The notes under the pieces are model-generated. The model ran no database searches, was not told where the DNA came from, and saw only the letters and a program-made list of their open reading frames with translations. Shown piece after piece: positions 33,572 through 43,500 of a stretch of DNA of 64,000 nt. The translations under genes and the position numbers were made by a program. The first letter of the stretch is position 1. Every line of letters starts with the position of its first letter. This stretch comes from Paraburkholderia nodosa (GTDB taxonomy: Bacteria; Pseudomonadota; Gammaproteobacteria; Burkholderiales; Burkholderiaceae): assembly GCF_001718195.1 (NCBI RefSeq), contig NZ_MCNV01000002.1, forward strand, positions 124,001 to 188,000, read 5' to 3'.

Positions 33572-33871
33572 TCAATGCAGGGTTTGGACGCTGCCGATGG
33601 TGTCGGCACCCGCATCTTCGGACGCGGCCTGTTCGATGATCGCGCAGCGGAAATCGAACTTGACGCGAAGGATCGCGGATTCGACCCGTGCGTCGCCGCG
33701 ATGGCCCTTCAGGCGAGTATCGATCGCCTCCTCGACGGCGAGAATCGCCTGCTCGATACTCTCCGGATCGTCGCTGTCGAAGCCAACCTCGACCTCTATG
33801 CTCTCCAGCAGGTTCAACGCGGTTGCAATGTCTTCGGAAGCGACGAATAGCGTCTCGGCGTTCTCTCTCAT
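33572..33871 (-). CDS. Small acidic hypothetical protein, 99 residues
   Basis: GGAGGG stands seven bases before the ATG, which makes this a convincing gene. The product is acidic and helical, with no signal peptide or membrane segment: ATALNLLESIEVEVGFDSDD and ESIEQAILAVEEAIDTRLKG suggest a helical bundle. I recognise no family. It may be a cytoplasmic regulator or a small partner protein, but nothing in the context decides it. Neighbouring genes are unrelated. Confidence 0.55.
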   Translation of the reverse strand: MRENAETLFVASEDIATALNLLESIEVEVGFDSDDPESIEQAILAVEEAIDTRLKGHRGDARVESAILRVKFDFRCAIIEQAASEDAGADTIGSVQTLH

Positions 33872-34120
33872 CTACCCTCCCCGTTGGATTGTCCAGCTCA
33901 ACAGACAGCTGCGAGTTGCACGTCTATCGTTGCACATCCGGAACAAATCTGCCGGCGACGACGGCCGATGTTGGGTTCGAAACAACGGAAGGGTTGCCGT
34001 CCACCGTGAAGCGAATAGAATCGAAGGTTCCAGCCGATAGCGTAAAGGCAATCGACCCGGCTTCGGGCGCGGTTTCGACCTGCTAGACTGGAAGTTCCCC
34101 CGCGAACCATGGAGGGAATC

Positions 34121-34309
34121 ATGACGACTGTCTACGTGGTAAAGACTGGCGAGCAGTACCTCTGCTGCGCAGAGGACGGCGATATCGGCATGGCGCCGGA
34201 GATTGGCGGGGCCAAGTCCTTCGTCTCATACGAGGAAGCCGAAAAGGCGGCGTCCGAGCACGCCGACCCCGGATACGAAATCGTCGCCGTCAGCGTTGCC
34301 ACACACTGA
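34121..34309 (+). CDS. Small hypothetical protein, 62 residues
   Basis: GGAGGG precedes the ATG at 34121. The product is soluble: TVYVVKTGEQYLCCAEDGDI, then KSFVSYEEAEKAASEHADPG and YEIVAVSV, a beta-alpha-beta pattern. The vicinal cysteine pair (C15-C16 approx.) is notable. No family recognised; the gene lies alone between a 99-residue protein and an epoxide hydrolase. Confidence 0.55.
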   Translation: MTTVYVVKTGEQYLCCAEDGDIGMAPEIGGAKSFVSYEEAEKAASEHADPGYEIVAVSVATH

Positions 34310-34333
34310 CGCGCAAGGCGGCTCCGCCTCGCC

Positions 34334-35365
34334 TTACCGGAACTTGCCAGCCGGTGCTTTCGGCTGGCTTTCGGCTGCGCCGCCGGCCAGCGCGTGAACC
34401 GATCCGGCGAGGAAGTTCAGGATGAATTCGTTCACCTCGTCGGGACGCTCTTGTTGCACCCAGTGACCCGCCTTCGCGATGAGATGCTTCTTCCATAGGT
34501 TGGGAACGTTGCTCTCCAGCGCGTCGTAGTCCTTCGCGGCCATTTTCACGACGCCGTCCAGCTCTCCCGCGAGAAAGAGCGTCGGTTGCATGATCCGGGC
34601 GCCGTCGAGAAAGCTGGTGAGCGCCCAGTTCCGGTCGATATTCCGATACCAGTTGATTGGCCCGCGAAACCCGCTGCGCTCGAACTGAGCGACGAAATAT
34701 TGCAGATCCGCTTCGGTCAACCATCGCGGAAGCTCATCGGGCAACGTGAGGTTGTCCACGAGTCGAGTCGATTTGGGAAAGATCGCGAAGTTGGCCGGCT
34801 GTCCTTTCACCACCGGGTCTCCCGACGCCGAGTAGAGAATGCCAAGCATCGAGCGACGGACATCTTCTTCCAGTTCACGCTCGATGCGTCCCGGCAACTG
34901 AAAATAGTCCTGATAGAAGTGACACTCCTGCGTGATCTGCGCAAAGCGCACCGATGGGCGCACCGGACGTCGAGGCATGTAAGGCACGCTCAGCAGGCCG
35001 AGAACGGGAAACAGGTCGGGGCGCAGCAACGCTGCGTAAGCAGCGACAGCGGCGCCCCAGTCATGTCCGATCAGAATCGCCTGCTCTTCACCGAGCGCCT
35101 TGACGAGGCCAACGAGGTCGCCGACCAGGTTCAGAATGTCGTAAGCTTCGATCGCTTCCGGGGCGTCGGTGAGCCCATATCCGCGCTGGTCCGGCGCAAC
35201 CGCGCGATAGCCCGCAGCCGCCAGCGCATCGATCTGCCAGCGCCACACGTACCAGGACTCCGGCCAGCCGTGGCAAAGCAGCACGAGCGGGCCCGTGCCT
35301 CTTTCGACGTAGTGCATGCGGATGCCGTTGACGTACGCGAACTTCTCCTGGAAACCTTTCATCAT
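34334..35365 (-). CDS. Soluble epoxide hydrolase (alpha/beta hydrolase)
   Basis: The 343-residue protein has the epoxide hydrolase form of the alpha/beta fold: HGWPESWYVWRWQIDAL (the HGxP oxyanion motif), nucleophile D102 in LIGHDWGAAVAAY in place of serine, cap-domain tyrosines in CHFYQDYFQLPG and NWYRN that would hold the epoxide oxygen, the acid in LAGELDGVV, and His in AKAGHWVQQERP. It opens an epoxide to a vicinal diol. The substrate is unknown. The start (MMKGF) has no strong ribosome site; it could begin one codon later. Confidence 0.9.
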   Translation of the reverse strand: MMKGFQEKFAYVNGIRMHYVERGTGPLVLLCHGWPESWYVWRWQIDALAAAGYRAVAPDQRGYGLTDAPEAIEAYDILNLVGDLVGLVKALGEEQAILIGHDWGAAVAAYAALLRPDLFPVLGLLSVPYMPRRPVRPSVRFAQITQECHFYQDYFQLPGRIERELEEDVRRSMLGILYSASGDPVVKGQPANFAIFPKSTRLVDNLTLPDELPRWLTEADLQYFVAQFERSGFRGPINWYRNIDRNWALTSFLDGARIMQPTLFLAGELDGVVKMAAKDYDALESNVPNLWKKHLIAKAGHWVQQERPDEVNEFILNFLAGSVHALAGGAAESQPKAPAGKFR

Positions 35366-35692
35366 GGAGTCGACCTCGTCTCACGCGGTGGGAAAGCGCC
35401 TGGCGGTCATTGTGAATGCAGTACCGCAATGCTTCAACCACATCAGTCGTTTTGAGCGTGAGCCGGATATCAAGGATCGACGCGTGCCGTGCGGCCCTCC
35501 CCCCACGCAATGACGCTCAGGTAACCGGCGTGTCCATGTCGACGCACCGCACGAAATCGACGTGCAGGCGTCGATTAGCGCACCGGTCATGTCGACGACC
35601 TCCGGGGGCCGTACGGCGGCGAAACGCAGACGCTCTTTACGTCAACCGGCCAGTCTTCTTCGTCCTAGAATTCCTTTCAGGGGGGAGGCGAC
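35366..35692. other. Intergenic region without recognisable gene
   Basis: 327 bp between the divergent epoxide hydrolase and BamE-like genes. No reading frame resembles a protein and I find no convincing repeat. Promoters of both flanking genes should lie here. Confidence 0.5.
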
Positions 35693-36235
35693 ATGAAGCG
35701 CGAAGTGGTCACTGGCCTGCTGTGCGGCGCACTACTCGCCGGCTGCGTGACGGCCGGCGTCGAGGTCAGGCCCGAACAGATGGCGAACTTCAGGCACGGT
35801 GTGACGACGCTGCAGGACGTGATCGTCGCGCTCGGCCCGGCGTCGGTCGAGACCGCGTTGGACGACGGCTCGACGCTGCTCGTCTACACATACGTGACGT
35901 CGCGTCCGCACCCGGAAAGCTATATCCCCTTCATCGGCTCGCTGGTCGCCGGCGCCGACACACACTCGTCGGCGGCCGTGTTTCTGTTCGATTCGCACGG
36001 TCTTCTCAAGGGCGCCAACAGCACGGGCTCGAACGTCGGCACGGGCATGACCGCGGCCCATAGCGCGGAGCCCCGAGCGCCCGTGCCGGTTTCCGACGCG
36101 CCCGTTGTTGGCAAGGGCGTCCCGCCGCCCGCCGTTCAGACCGCCCAGCCGACGCCCGAAGAAGACGCCGCGCCCGCGTCGCAAATGCCTGGCGAACCGC
36201 TGGAAATCAACGTTCAGCCGGCTCCCGTCGAATAG
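35693..36235 (+). CDS. BamE/SmpA-like lipoprotein
   Basis: GGGGGGAGG precedes the ATG. The 180-residue product has a lipoprotein signal (lipobox LAGC) and then a BamE-like fold: FRHGVTTLQDVIVALGPAS followed by the strand TLLVYTYV resembles the SmpA/OmlA domain. The last third is Pro/Ala/Glu-rich and disordered (PAVQTAQPTPEEDAAP). BamE proteins assist beta-barrel assembly; short relatives of this sort occur widely with unknown roles. A fadD relic starts 10 bp after its stop. Confidence 0.75.
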   Translation: MKREVVTGLLCGALLAGCVTAGVEVRPEQMANFRHGVTTLQDVIVALGPASVETALDDGSTLLVYTYVTSRPHPESYIPFIGSLVAGADTHSSAAVFLFDSHGLLKGANSTGSNVGTGMTAAHSAEPRAPVPVSDAPVVGKGVPPPAVQTAQPTPEEDAAPASQMPGEPLEINVQPAPVE

Positions 36236-36245
36236 CCATATCCCA

Positions 36246-36413
36246 ATGTCAAACTTGCCCTGGCTTTCGCAATATCCTGCTGGCGTTGCGGCCGACGTCG
36301 ACCTCGACGACTACCCCTCGATGGCAGCCCTGCTGGAACAGGCCGTCGCGCGCTTCGGCGACAGGATCGCCTTTCAAGGCGCGCGGAGTACCCGTCCAGT
36401 TCGCGATAAGTGA
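36246..36413 (+). pseudogene. 5' relic of a long-chain acyl-CoA synthetase (FadD-like)
   Basis: The frame starts MSNLPWLSQYPAGVAADVDL and continues PSMAALLEQAVARFGDRIAFQ, the characteristic N-terminus of Burkholderia AMP-forming acyl-CoA synthetases, then hits an unrelated sequence and stops at 36411-36413, after about 55 residues of an expected ~560. The next native segment is present but inverted (next feature). The adenylation motifs are absent, so there is no enzyme. Confidence 0.75.
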
Positions 36414-36432
36414 GATTCACGCCGAACTGATG
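36375..36432 (-). pseudogene. Inverted fragment of the same FadD-like N-terminus
   Basis: On the minus strand this stretch reads HQFGVNLTYRELDGYSARL, which is the segment that in AMP-binding synthetases follows the DRIAFQ of the plus-strand fragment (typically FG-x-x-LTYRELDxxSxxL). So about 58 bp appear to have been flipped in place, or a small duplication inverted, at a junction near 36375-36380. The assignment rests on recognition of the motif, not an alignment. Confidence 0.55.
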
Positions 36433-36719
36433 CGGCGACAATGGCGAGACCGGTTGGTGAATGAAATCTGACTTTTCCGCCGCCGAAGAACCAAACCATT
36501 CGAAAAACGACGTTGTCTTGCCCTCCCGCGACAGCACCAGTCCGATGTCGCTTCCAGCGCGTCACCCTGTCGGCTTCGTTCTAGGAGCGACATTTCTGGT
36601 CGCATTAACTGTGCAAATCATTACCGTGCGACTTCAGCGTTAAAACCGCTCGCCTCCCATGGCTTCACCATTCGGGGTGATACGCACGTTTTATTCAACG
36701 CACAAGGGACGGCCAGATC
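36414..36719. other. Gene-free gap after the fadD relic
   Basis: Its first ~20 bases are the tail of the inverted fragment. The rest contains short open frames that I cannot link to any family. The promoter for the MHS transporter at 36720 should lie at its right end; the base composition is more AT-rich than in flanking genes. Confidence 0.4.
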
Positions 36720-38081
36720 ATGAAAGCGTATCAGCCCAAAGTGGACCCAAAGACGCTTCGCAAGGTGATCGTTGCCGCTGCGGTTGGCAATTTCGTCGAA
36801 TGGTTCGACTTTGCCGTTTATGGATTTCTGGCGACCCTGCTGACTCGCCAGTTCTTTCCGAATGGCGACCCGGCGATCGCGTTGATGAAGACCTTCGCGG
36901 TGTTCGCCGTCGCCTTTGCATTCAGACCGCTCGGCGGGGTCTTCTTCGGCGTGGTGGGAGACCGGGTGGGCCGCAAGAAAACGCTCGCCCTGACCATCTT
37001 GATCATGGCAGGGGCAACAACGGTCATCGGCTTCCTGCCGACCTACGCATCGGTCGGCATGCTCGCCCCCTTGCTGCTCGCAATCGTGCGCTGCGTGCAA
37101 GGTTTTTCCGCCGGCGGCGAATACGCCGGCGCCTGCGCGTATCTGATGGAACATGCGCCTAAGCACCAGCGCGCGCGATACGGGAGCTTTCTTCCGGTCT
37201 CCACGTTCCTGTCGTTCGCGAGCGCCGCAGTCGTGGCGTCGGGACTGGACGCCGTGCTGTCGCCAGAGGCGATGAGCAATTGGGGCTGGAGAATCCCGTT
37301 CATCGCCGCGGCGCCTATCGGTCTGGTCGGACTGTATCTGCGCACGCGCCTTGGTGAAACGCCATCGTTTGCCGCAGTCGAACACGATCACGACCTCGCT
37401 CATGCCCCGCTGCGCGAAACGCTCAGGACGCAGGCAGGCGCGATCGTGCGCCTGGGTGCCTTCGTGTCCGTGACTGCGCTCTCCTTCTATACGTTCACGA
37501 CCTATTTCGCGACGTATCTGCAGGTCGTCGGTCATCTGAGCCGGGCCAACGCGTTATTGGTCACGGTCTTCGCACTCGTCTTCGCCGCGGCCATCTGCCC
37601 GCTCGCCGGCCTCTACTCCGATGCCGTGGGAAGACGAAAAACGGTCTTCACGGCATGCGCCATCCTGATCGCGGCGGTGTACCCCTCTTTTTCACTGGGA
37701 GGCTCAGGGGATTTTCGTTCCGCGATTGCTGGCGCATGCATGCTTGCGCTCGGCGCGGTCCTGTCGGGTGTGGTCACGGCAGCACTGCTCTCCGAAATCT
37801 TTCCGACCCGCACCCGTTACACCGCTTCGGCGATCACCTACAACCTGGCCTACACGATCTTTGGCGGCACGGCGCCGCTTGTCGCCACCTGGCTGATCGA
37901 GTCGACGGGTAACAGCATCTCGCCCGCTTACTACCTCATCGCCGTCTCGCTGCTGGCACTGGTTGGCGGGTTGTCCTTGCCGGAAACGTCGCGGATTTCG
38001 CTCGACGATCCCCCGCATGAAGGTGTACCGGAACGCGTTGCGGCGCGAGGTCTGCAAGACGCACCGCACAATTCAGTCTGA
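36720..38081 (+). CDS. MFS metabolite:H+ symporter (MHS family)
   Basis: The 453-residue product has 12 predicted membrane segments and the MHS signatures AAVGNFVEWFDFAVYGF, GGVFFGVVGDRVGRKKTL and RCVQGFSAGGEYAGACAYL. MHS carriers import organic acids or osmolytes (for example citrate, 2-oxoglutarate, proline/betaine) with protons across the inner membrane. The substrate cannot be set by sequence reading. It stands alone between the fadD relic and the SulP gene, with which it converges. Confidence 0.9.
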   Translation: MKAYQPKVDPKTLRKVIVAAAVGNFVEWFDFAVYGFLATLLTRQFFPNGDPAIALMKTFAVFAVAFAFRPLGGVFFGVVGDRVGRKKTLALTILIMAGATTVIGFLPTYASVGMLAPLLLAIVRCVQGFSAGGEYAGACAYLMEHAPKHQRARYGSFLPVSTFLSFASAAVVASGLDAVLSPEAMSNWGWRIPFIAAAPIGLVGLYLRTRLGETPSFAAVEHDHDLAHAPLRETLRTQAGAIVRLGAFVSVTALSFYTFTTYFATYLQVVGHLSRANALLVTVFALVFAAAICPLAGLYSDAVGRRKTVFTACAILIAAVYPSFSLGGSGDFRSAIAGACMLALGAVLSGVVTAALLSEIFPTRTRYTASAITYNLAYTIFGGTAPLVATWLIESTGNSISPAYYLIAVSLLALVGGLSLPETSRISLDDPPHEGVPERVAARGLQDAPHNSV

Positions 38082-38098
38082 CGTGAACCCTCCGCTGC

Positions 38099-40327
38099 TC
38101 AGTAGGCCGCACGCAGGGCCTCCGTGGCCAAGGCAAGGCGCGACGCAATGACCTTCACCAGAAAGCGATGAAACTGCTGGGCGGCCACGGGGTCGTCCCG
38201 CTCGAGCGCAACGAGCGCCGCCAGCGACAACCTGCGCACCCGCGTCGGCGCCTCGGCGAACACGTCCGCGCTGCGCGGCTGCTGCGTGTATACGGCCATT
38301 TCCCCGATGACCGTGCCCGGCAGGCAGGCGCGCACCCGCACCGACCGCCCGTTGCCGAGCGGCAGCGAAACGGCGAGCCGCCCGCGCTCGATGAGGTACA
38401 GCGCGTCGCCCGGGTCCCCGCGAAGAAACAGCGCCTGGCCCGCCTGCAGATCCTGCACTTCGAGCCGCGTGGAGAGCGTGTTCAGCGCGCTGGCCGTGAA
38501 ATGCGGCGCGAGCAGTGAATTGAGGTCGTCACCGGGTTTCGGCGCGAGCGCGCTCGACGCGAGCAGCTGGTCTTCGACCCATTCCAGGCCCGCATCGAGC
38601 GTGTCGAATTCGCGAATACGCAGATTGAGCGTGCCGGTTTTCGTCAGCAGATCGCGCGAGCGCGACGGCAGCGCGGTCAGGATCAGGTCCGCGTCCGTCG
38701 CCGCGCAGAGCTGCCGCAGCTTGACGAAGCTGATCGACACCGACGCGTCGATGCCCTGGGTCGCCGCGAAATCAAGTACAACGAATCGAACCCGCACCGG
38801 AGTGCGCGCGGCGAGGCGCTCCCGTATGCGCTGGAGGATCGAATTGGCCGTGCCGAAAAAGAGAAACCCTTGCAGGCACATGCCGCACACCTGCGCGCCG
38901 AGCCCGCGCAACGCTTCGGTCTCCTCGATGTTGCGCTCGACATTCGAGGTCCGGGTGCGCAGGTCGAACGCCATGCGAATGCAGCTCACGCGGCCGTAGA
39001 GCAGCGTGAACATCACGCACGCGGCAATCACGCCCGCGCCCACGCCGATGAGCACGCCCCAGCCCGCGATCGTGCAGAGAATGACGGGCACGAGCAGATA
39101 CTCGTACCAGGCGAGCTTCGCCCAGGCGCCGACCACCCACTGCACGATGAGGCGCAGCCCCATGAAAAGCTGGAGGCCGACGAGCACCGGCACGGGAAAG
39201 AGCGCGACAAAACCGGGCGACGCGGCCAGCACGACGAGGCATGCGAGCGAGGCGAACACGCCCGCCAGCCGGCTCGTCGCGCCCACGCGCGCGTTGAGCA
39301 TCGAGCGATTGAACGACTGATAACCGACCATGCCGCCCAACAGACCGCTCGCGAGATTGGCGAGGCCCGCGGCCCGCAGCTCGCGATTGAGGTCGACTTC
39401 CTCGCCCGTCGCCGCGCCGATCGCCGTCGAATTCATCAGGATCGTGACGGCCGAAACCGAGGTGACCACGAGGCTCTCCGGAAGGTGTGCGGCGATCGCC
39501 GTCCAGTCGATGCCGCCCTGCCCGAGCTGCGCGCGCAGGTGCAGCTCCGGTAGCCCGGTGAGCCGCAGCGCAGCGCGCGGCAGCAGCAGGCCCATGGCGC
39601 GCGCGTCGTCGATCGACAGGCCCGCGGCACGCAGCAAAACGTAGAAGAGCACAATGCCGAAGGCCAGCGTGAGCGGCAGCGCGGCAACGTGCTTCCAGTT
39701 GCGCATCAGGATCGTGGCCAGCACGCCGACGACGAGCGCGGGCAACCATGCGAGCCAGTGGAGATGCGTCAGCAACGCGAGCGTGCGCCATTGCAGCGGC
39801 TCGCCCGTCATGACGCGAAACGCGCCGGCGAGCAGCAGATAGCCCGTGCCGGCGAGGAAACCGCCGAGGACCGGGTAAGGCAGGAACTGCAGCGAGCGGC
39901 TGCGCTTCGACGACCCGATTGCGTAGAGCACGACGCCGGTCACGAGCGAGCAAAGCGCGATGGCGATCAGCACAGTGAGCAGCAGCGTTTGCGGCGAACC
40001 GCCATCCGCCCGCACGCTGCTCGCGACGCCTGCCGCCACGCCCGCAAGAAACGCCGCCGCATTGCTGTCGGGGCCGCCGATGTTCAGGCGCATCGAACTC
40101 GTCAAGGCGATCACGAGCGCGGTGACGACACAGCTGACGAGCGCGGTGGGCACGCCGAGCATGGCGTAGCGGGCGAGATCGGCGCTGAAGATCAGCGTGC
40201 CGAGGCTCATCGCGTAGCACAGCATGACGAGCGCCGATACCGCGCCGGCCGCCAGATCGCCGGGCAGCGCCGCGATGCGCGAGCGCGGCGGGACGTCGGC
40301 GACAGTAACGGTCTTGCCCGGCTTCAC
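38099..40327 (-). CDS. SulP-family anion transporter with STAS and cyclic-nucleotide-binding domains
   Basis: A GTG start gives 742 residues. Residues ~20-430 form the SulP membrane core (about 12-14 segments; LNIGGPDSNAAAFLAG, YPVLGGFLAGTGYLLL, SGLLGGMVGYQSFNRS). A STAS domain follows (about 470-590, VVLDFAATQGIDASVSISF), and a cNMP-binding domain ends the protein (about 610-730), whose phosphate-binding cassette IGEMAVYTQQPRSA keeps the Glu and the Arg used to hold cAMP. SulP carriers move sulfate, bicarbonate or dicarboxylates. The direct divergent neighbour is an adenylate cyclase, so cAMP gating of transport by a locally made signal is likely (inference). Confidence 0.9.
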   Translation of the reverse strand: MKPGKTVTVADVPPRSRIAALPGDLAAGAVSALVMLCYAMSLGTLIFSADLARYAMLGVPTALVSCVVTALVIALTSSMRLNIGGPDSNAAAFLAGVAAGVASSVRADGGSPQTLLLTVLIAIALCSLVTGVVLYAIGSSKRSRSLQFLPYPVLGGFLAGTGYLLLAGAFRVMTGEPLQWRTLALLTHLHWLAWLPALVVGVLATILMRNWKHVAALPLTLAFGIVLFYVLLRAAGLSIDDARAMGLLLPRAALRLTGLPELHLRAQLGQGGIDWTAIAAHLPESLVVTSVSAVTILMNSTAIGAATGEEVDLNRELRAAGLANLASGLLGGMVGYQSFNRSMLNARVGATSRLAGVFASLACLVVLAASPGFVALFPVPVLVGLQLFMGLRLIVQWVVGAWAKLAWYEYLLVPVILCTIAGWGVLIGVGAGVIAACVMFTLLYGRVSCIRMAFDLRTRTSNVERNIEETEALRGLGAQVCGMCLQGFLFFGTANSILQRIRERLAARTPVRVRFVVLDFAATQGIDASVSISFVKLRQLCAATDADLILTALPSRSRDLLTKTGTLNLRIREFDTLDAGLEWVEDQLLASSALAPKPGDDLNSLLAPHFTASALNTLSTRLEVQDLQAGQALFLRGDPGDALYLIERGRLAVSLPLGNGRSVRVRACLPGTVIGEMAVYTQQPRSADVFAEAPTRVRRLSLAALVALERDDPVAAQQFHRFLVKVIASRLALATEALRAAY

Positions 40328-40514
40328 GTGAATTCCCGGTGGAATGCGCGAGGCGCGATGGGGAGCGATCCAGTATCCGTCCGCGCCGGAAAGCCTGTCA
40401 AACGCCGTACGCGGCCCGTGGCGCGCGCCTACACTGGAAATTCACCGGCACGATCCCCCGACGGGCTCGGGGCGGTTCGCATCAGGCAACCGGCATCGCA
40501 TCCAGGCGGCGAAC

Positions 40515-43500
40515 ATGGATATTGAGCAATGGCTGCACGCCCTGGGACTCGAGCAGTACGCGCAAGCGTTCGCGGCTAACGACATCGATCTCTCGCTGCT
40601 CGCGCAGCTGACCGACGCGGATCTGCGGGAACTCGGCGTGCAGTCGCTCGGCCACCGCAAGCGCATCCTCGCTGCCGCCGCGCCGAACCCGCCAGCCGCG
40701 GCTTTGCCCGTGGCGCAAACGGCGGTCGCCCCCCACGCGCTGGAGATCCCCGCGGACGAACGCCGGCAGGTCACCGTCCTGTTTGCCGATCTCTGCGGCT
40801 TCACCGCGCTTTCGCGTACGCTCGATCCCGAGGAGGTGCGCGCGCTGATCGGCCGCTTCACGGCGCTCGTCGACGGCATCGTGCTCGCCTGGGGCGGGAC
40901 GACGGACAGGCATATCGGCGACGCGGTGATGGCACTGTTCGGCGCGCCGCGCGCGCACGAGACGGACACGCTGCGCGCCGCGCGCGCGGCGCTCGAGATC
41001 CATGAGGCGCTGACGCCATTGAGCCTGCAGGCGGCACGCACGTTGCAGGCCCATATCGGCATCGCGAGCGGCGAAGTCGTCGCCGGCGCGCTCGGCTGCG
41101 TCGACGCGCGCGACTACACCGTCACCGGCAGTCCGGTGAACCTGGCCGCGCGCCTGCAGGTCGCGGCGGCGGCCGGCGAGACCTGGCTCTCCGATGACGT
41201 GGCGCGCGCGCTCGGCGACGCCGCCGTCTGCGACGCGCTCGGCGAGCAGTGCTTCAAGGGCATCGACACGCCGGTGCGCGCATGGCGGCTGCGCGCGATT
41301 TCGAGCGACCCGGCGAGCGAATCGGCGAAGACGGGTCAGAGCCTTTTCGTCGGACGCGAGGCCGAGCTCGAGCAGTTTCACGGTATCGTCCGCGCGTGCG
41401 TCGCGAGGCGGGCCGGCCACATCGTCCATGTGCGCGGCGAAGCGGGCATCGGCAAGACGCGTCTCGTCGACGAGATGCGCCGCCATGCGCAGTCGCAGGG
41501 CTTCGAGATCCATCGGGGCCTCGTGCTCGATTTCGGCGTGGGCAAGGGGCAGGATCCCGTGCACACGATCGCCGGCAGTCTGTTCGGTCTGCCGGCCGGC
41601 GCATCGAGCGACGCGCGGCGCGCCGCCGCCGCGCGGTTCGCCGCTGAAGGCAGCCTCGAGGCCGGGCAGCATGCGTTCCTCCACGACCTTCTCGACCTGC
41701 CGCTCGCGGACGAATGGCGAACCGTCTACGACGCCATGGACCACGGCGCGCGCAAGCGCGGCAAGCAGGCGCTCGCCGCGAGACTGACCGGCGACGCCTG
41801 CAGGCGGGCCGCCACGCTGATCGTCGTAGAAGACCTCCATTGGGCCGAGCCCGAAATGCTCGACTATCTCTCGGCCTTCGCCTCGGGCATCGCGAACGGC
41901 CCGGGCCTGCTCGTGACGACCTCGCGCGTGGAAGGCGACCCGATCGATGCGGCGTGGCGCGCGCGCTGCCGCGACATCCCGTTCGCGACGATCGACCTCG
42001 GGCCCTTGCGCCAGGACGAGGCACTGAGCCTCGCAGGCAACTTCATCGACGCGACGCAACGGGTCGCGCTCGCCTGCATCGAGCGCGCGGGCGGCAACCC
42101 GCTGTTCCTCGAGCAGCTCTTGCGCAACGCCGAGGAAGGCAGCGGCAACGCCGTGCCAGGTTCGATCCGCAGCCTCGTGCTCGCGCGGATGGACCGGCTC
42201 GCGCCGCGCGACCGTCTGGCGTTCCAGGCGGCTGCCGTGATCGGGCAGCGGTTCGGCATCGCGTTGTTGCGACGGCTCATCGACGACCCCGGCTACGTCT
42301 GCGACGGCCTGCTCGCCAATGCGCTCGTGCTGCCGGAGGGCGAAGAGTTTCTGTTCGCCCACGCGCTGATCCAGGAGAGCGCCTATTCGACGCTGCTGCG
42401 TGCGCGCCGACGCGAGTTGCACCGCTGCGCGGCCGACTGGTTCGCGCACGGCGACCCCACGCTGCACGCCCAGCATCTCGACCGCGCCGAGGACGAACGC
42501 GCGCCGCAAGCCTACCTGGCCGCCGCGCTCGCGCAGCGCACGGCGCACCTGCTCGAGGCCGCGCTGCGCCTCGCCGAGCGGGGCCTCGAGATTGCCCAGA
42601 GCGAGACGGACCGCCACAGCCTGAGCTGCTGCAAGGGCGAACTGCAGCGCGACCTCGGCGACATCGCGGGATCGATCGCGACCTGGCGCGCGGCGCTCGC
42701 AGCCGCCCCCGACGACGCCAGTCTGTGCCGCTGCCAGCTAGGACTCGCCGAAGGCCTGCGTGTGAGCGAAGGCCTCGACGAAGCGCTGGACCTGATCGAG
42801 GCTGCGCAGCGGATCGCGGAGCGCGATGACCGGGTGGCCGAACTCGCGAGCCTTCACTATCTGCGCGGCAACATCTACTTCCCGCTCGGCAAGATCGATG
42901 CCTGCAGCACCGAACACGAACGCGGGCTCGACTATGCGCGGCGCCTCGGCCTGCCGGAGGCCGAGGCCCGCGCGCTCGGCGGCCTCGCCGATGCCGCCTA
43001 CGCGCAGGGGCGGATGCGGACCGCGCACCGCCATTTCAGCGATTGCGTGGCGTTGAGCCGCGAGCACGGGTGCGGCCGGATCGAAGTCGCCAATCTGTCG
43101 ATGCAGGGCTTCAGCCGCATCTACCTGAACGAGCCGCGGCAGGCGCGCGAAGACGCCGTTGCCGCCGTGCGCGCCGCCGCGTTGATCGGGCAGCCGCGCG
43201 CGCAATTGCTGGGCGAGACGCTCGGCGTGTTCGCCTGCTACGAGCTAGGCGATATGCCGGCTACGCAGGTCCATCTGGAGCAGGAAAAGCGCGTGATCCG
43301 GCAATTGGGCGCGCGCCGGTTCGAAGCGCAGAACCTGGAAATGCAGGGACGTGTCTGGCTCGCCGATGGACGCCGCGGCGAAGCCGTCGATGCGCTGCGC
43401 GAGGCGCTTGCGATCTCGCGCGAGGTCGGCACGCAATTCTCCGCGCCGAAGAATCTGAGCGCCCTCGCCCGCGCGGTCGACGAGCATGACGAGCGCACGC

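Noticed and set aside
40344-40514. N-terminal extension of the adenylate cyclase by 57 codons
   Set aside because: The extension has no homology and the SAM domain begins right after the ATG at 40515.
40482-42617. 711-codon open frame on the minus strand opposite the adenylate cyclase gene
   Set aside because: No domain or ribosome site; composition is that of an antisense shadow, and the opposite strand encodes clear cyclase and ATPase motifs.
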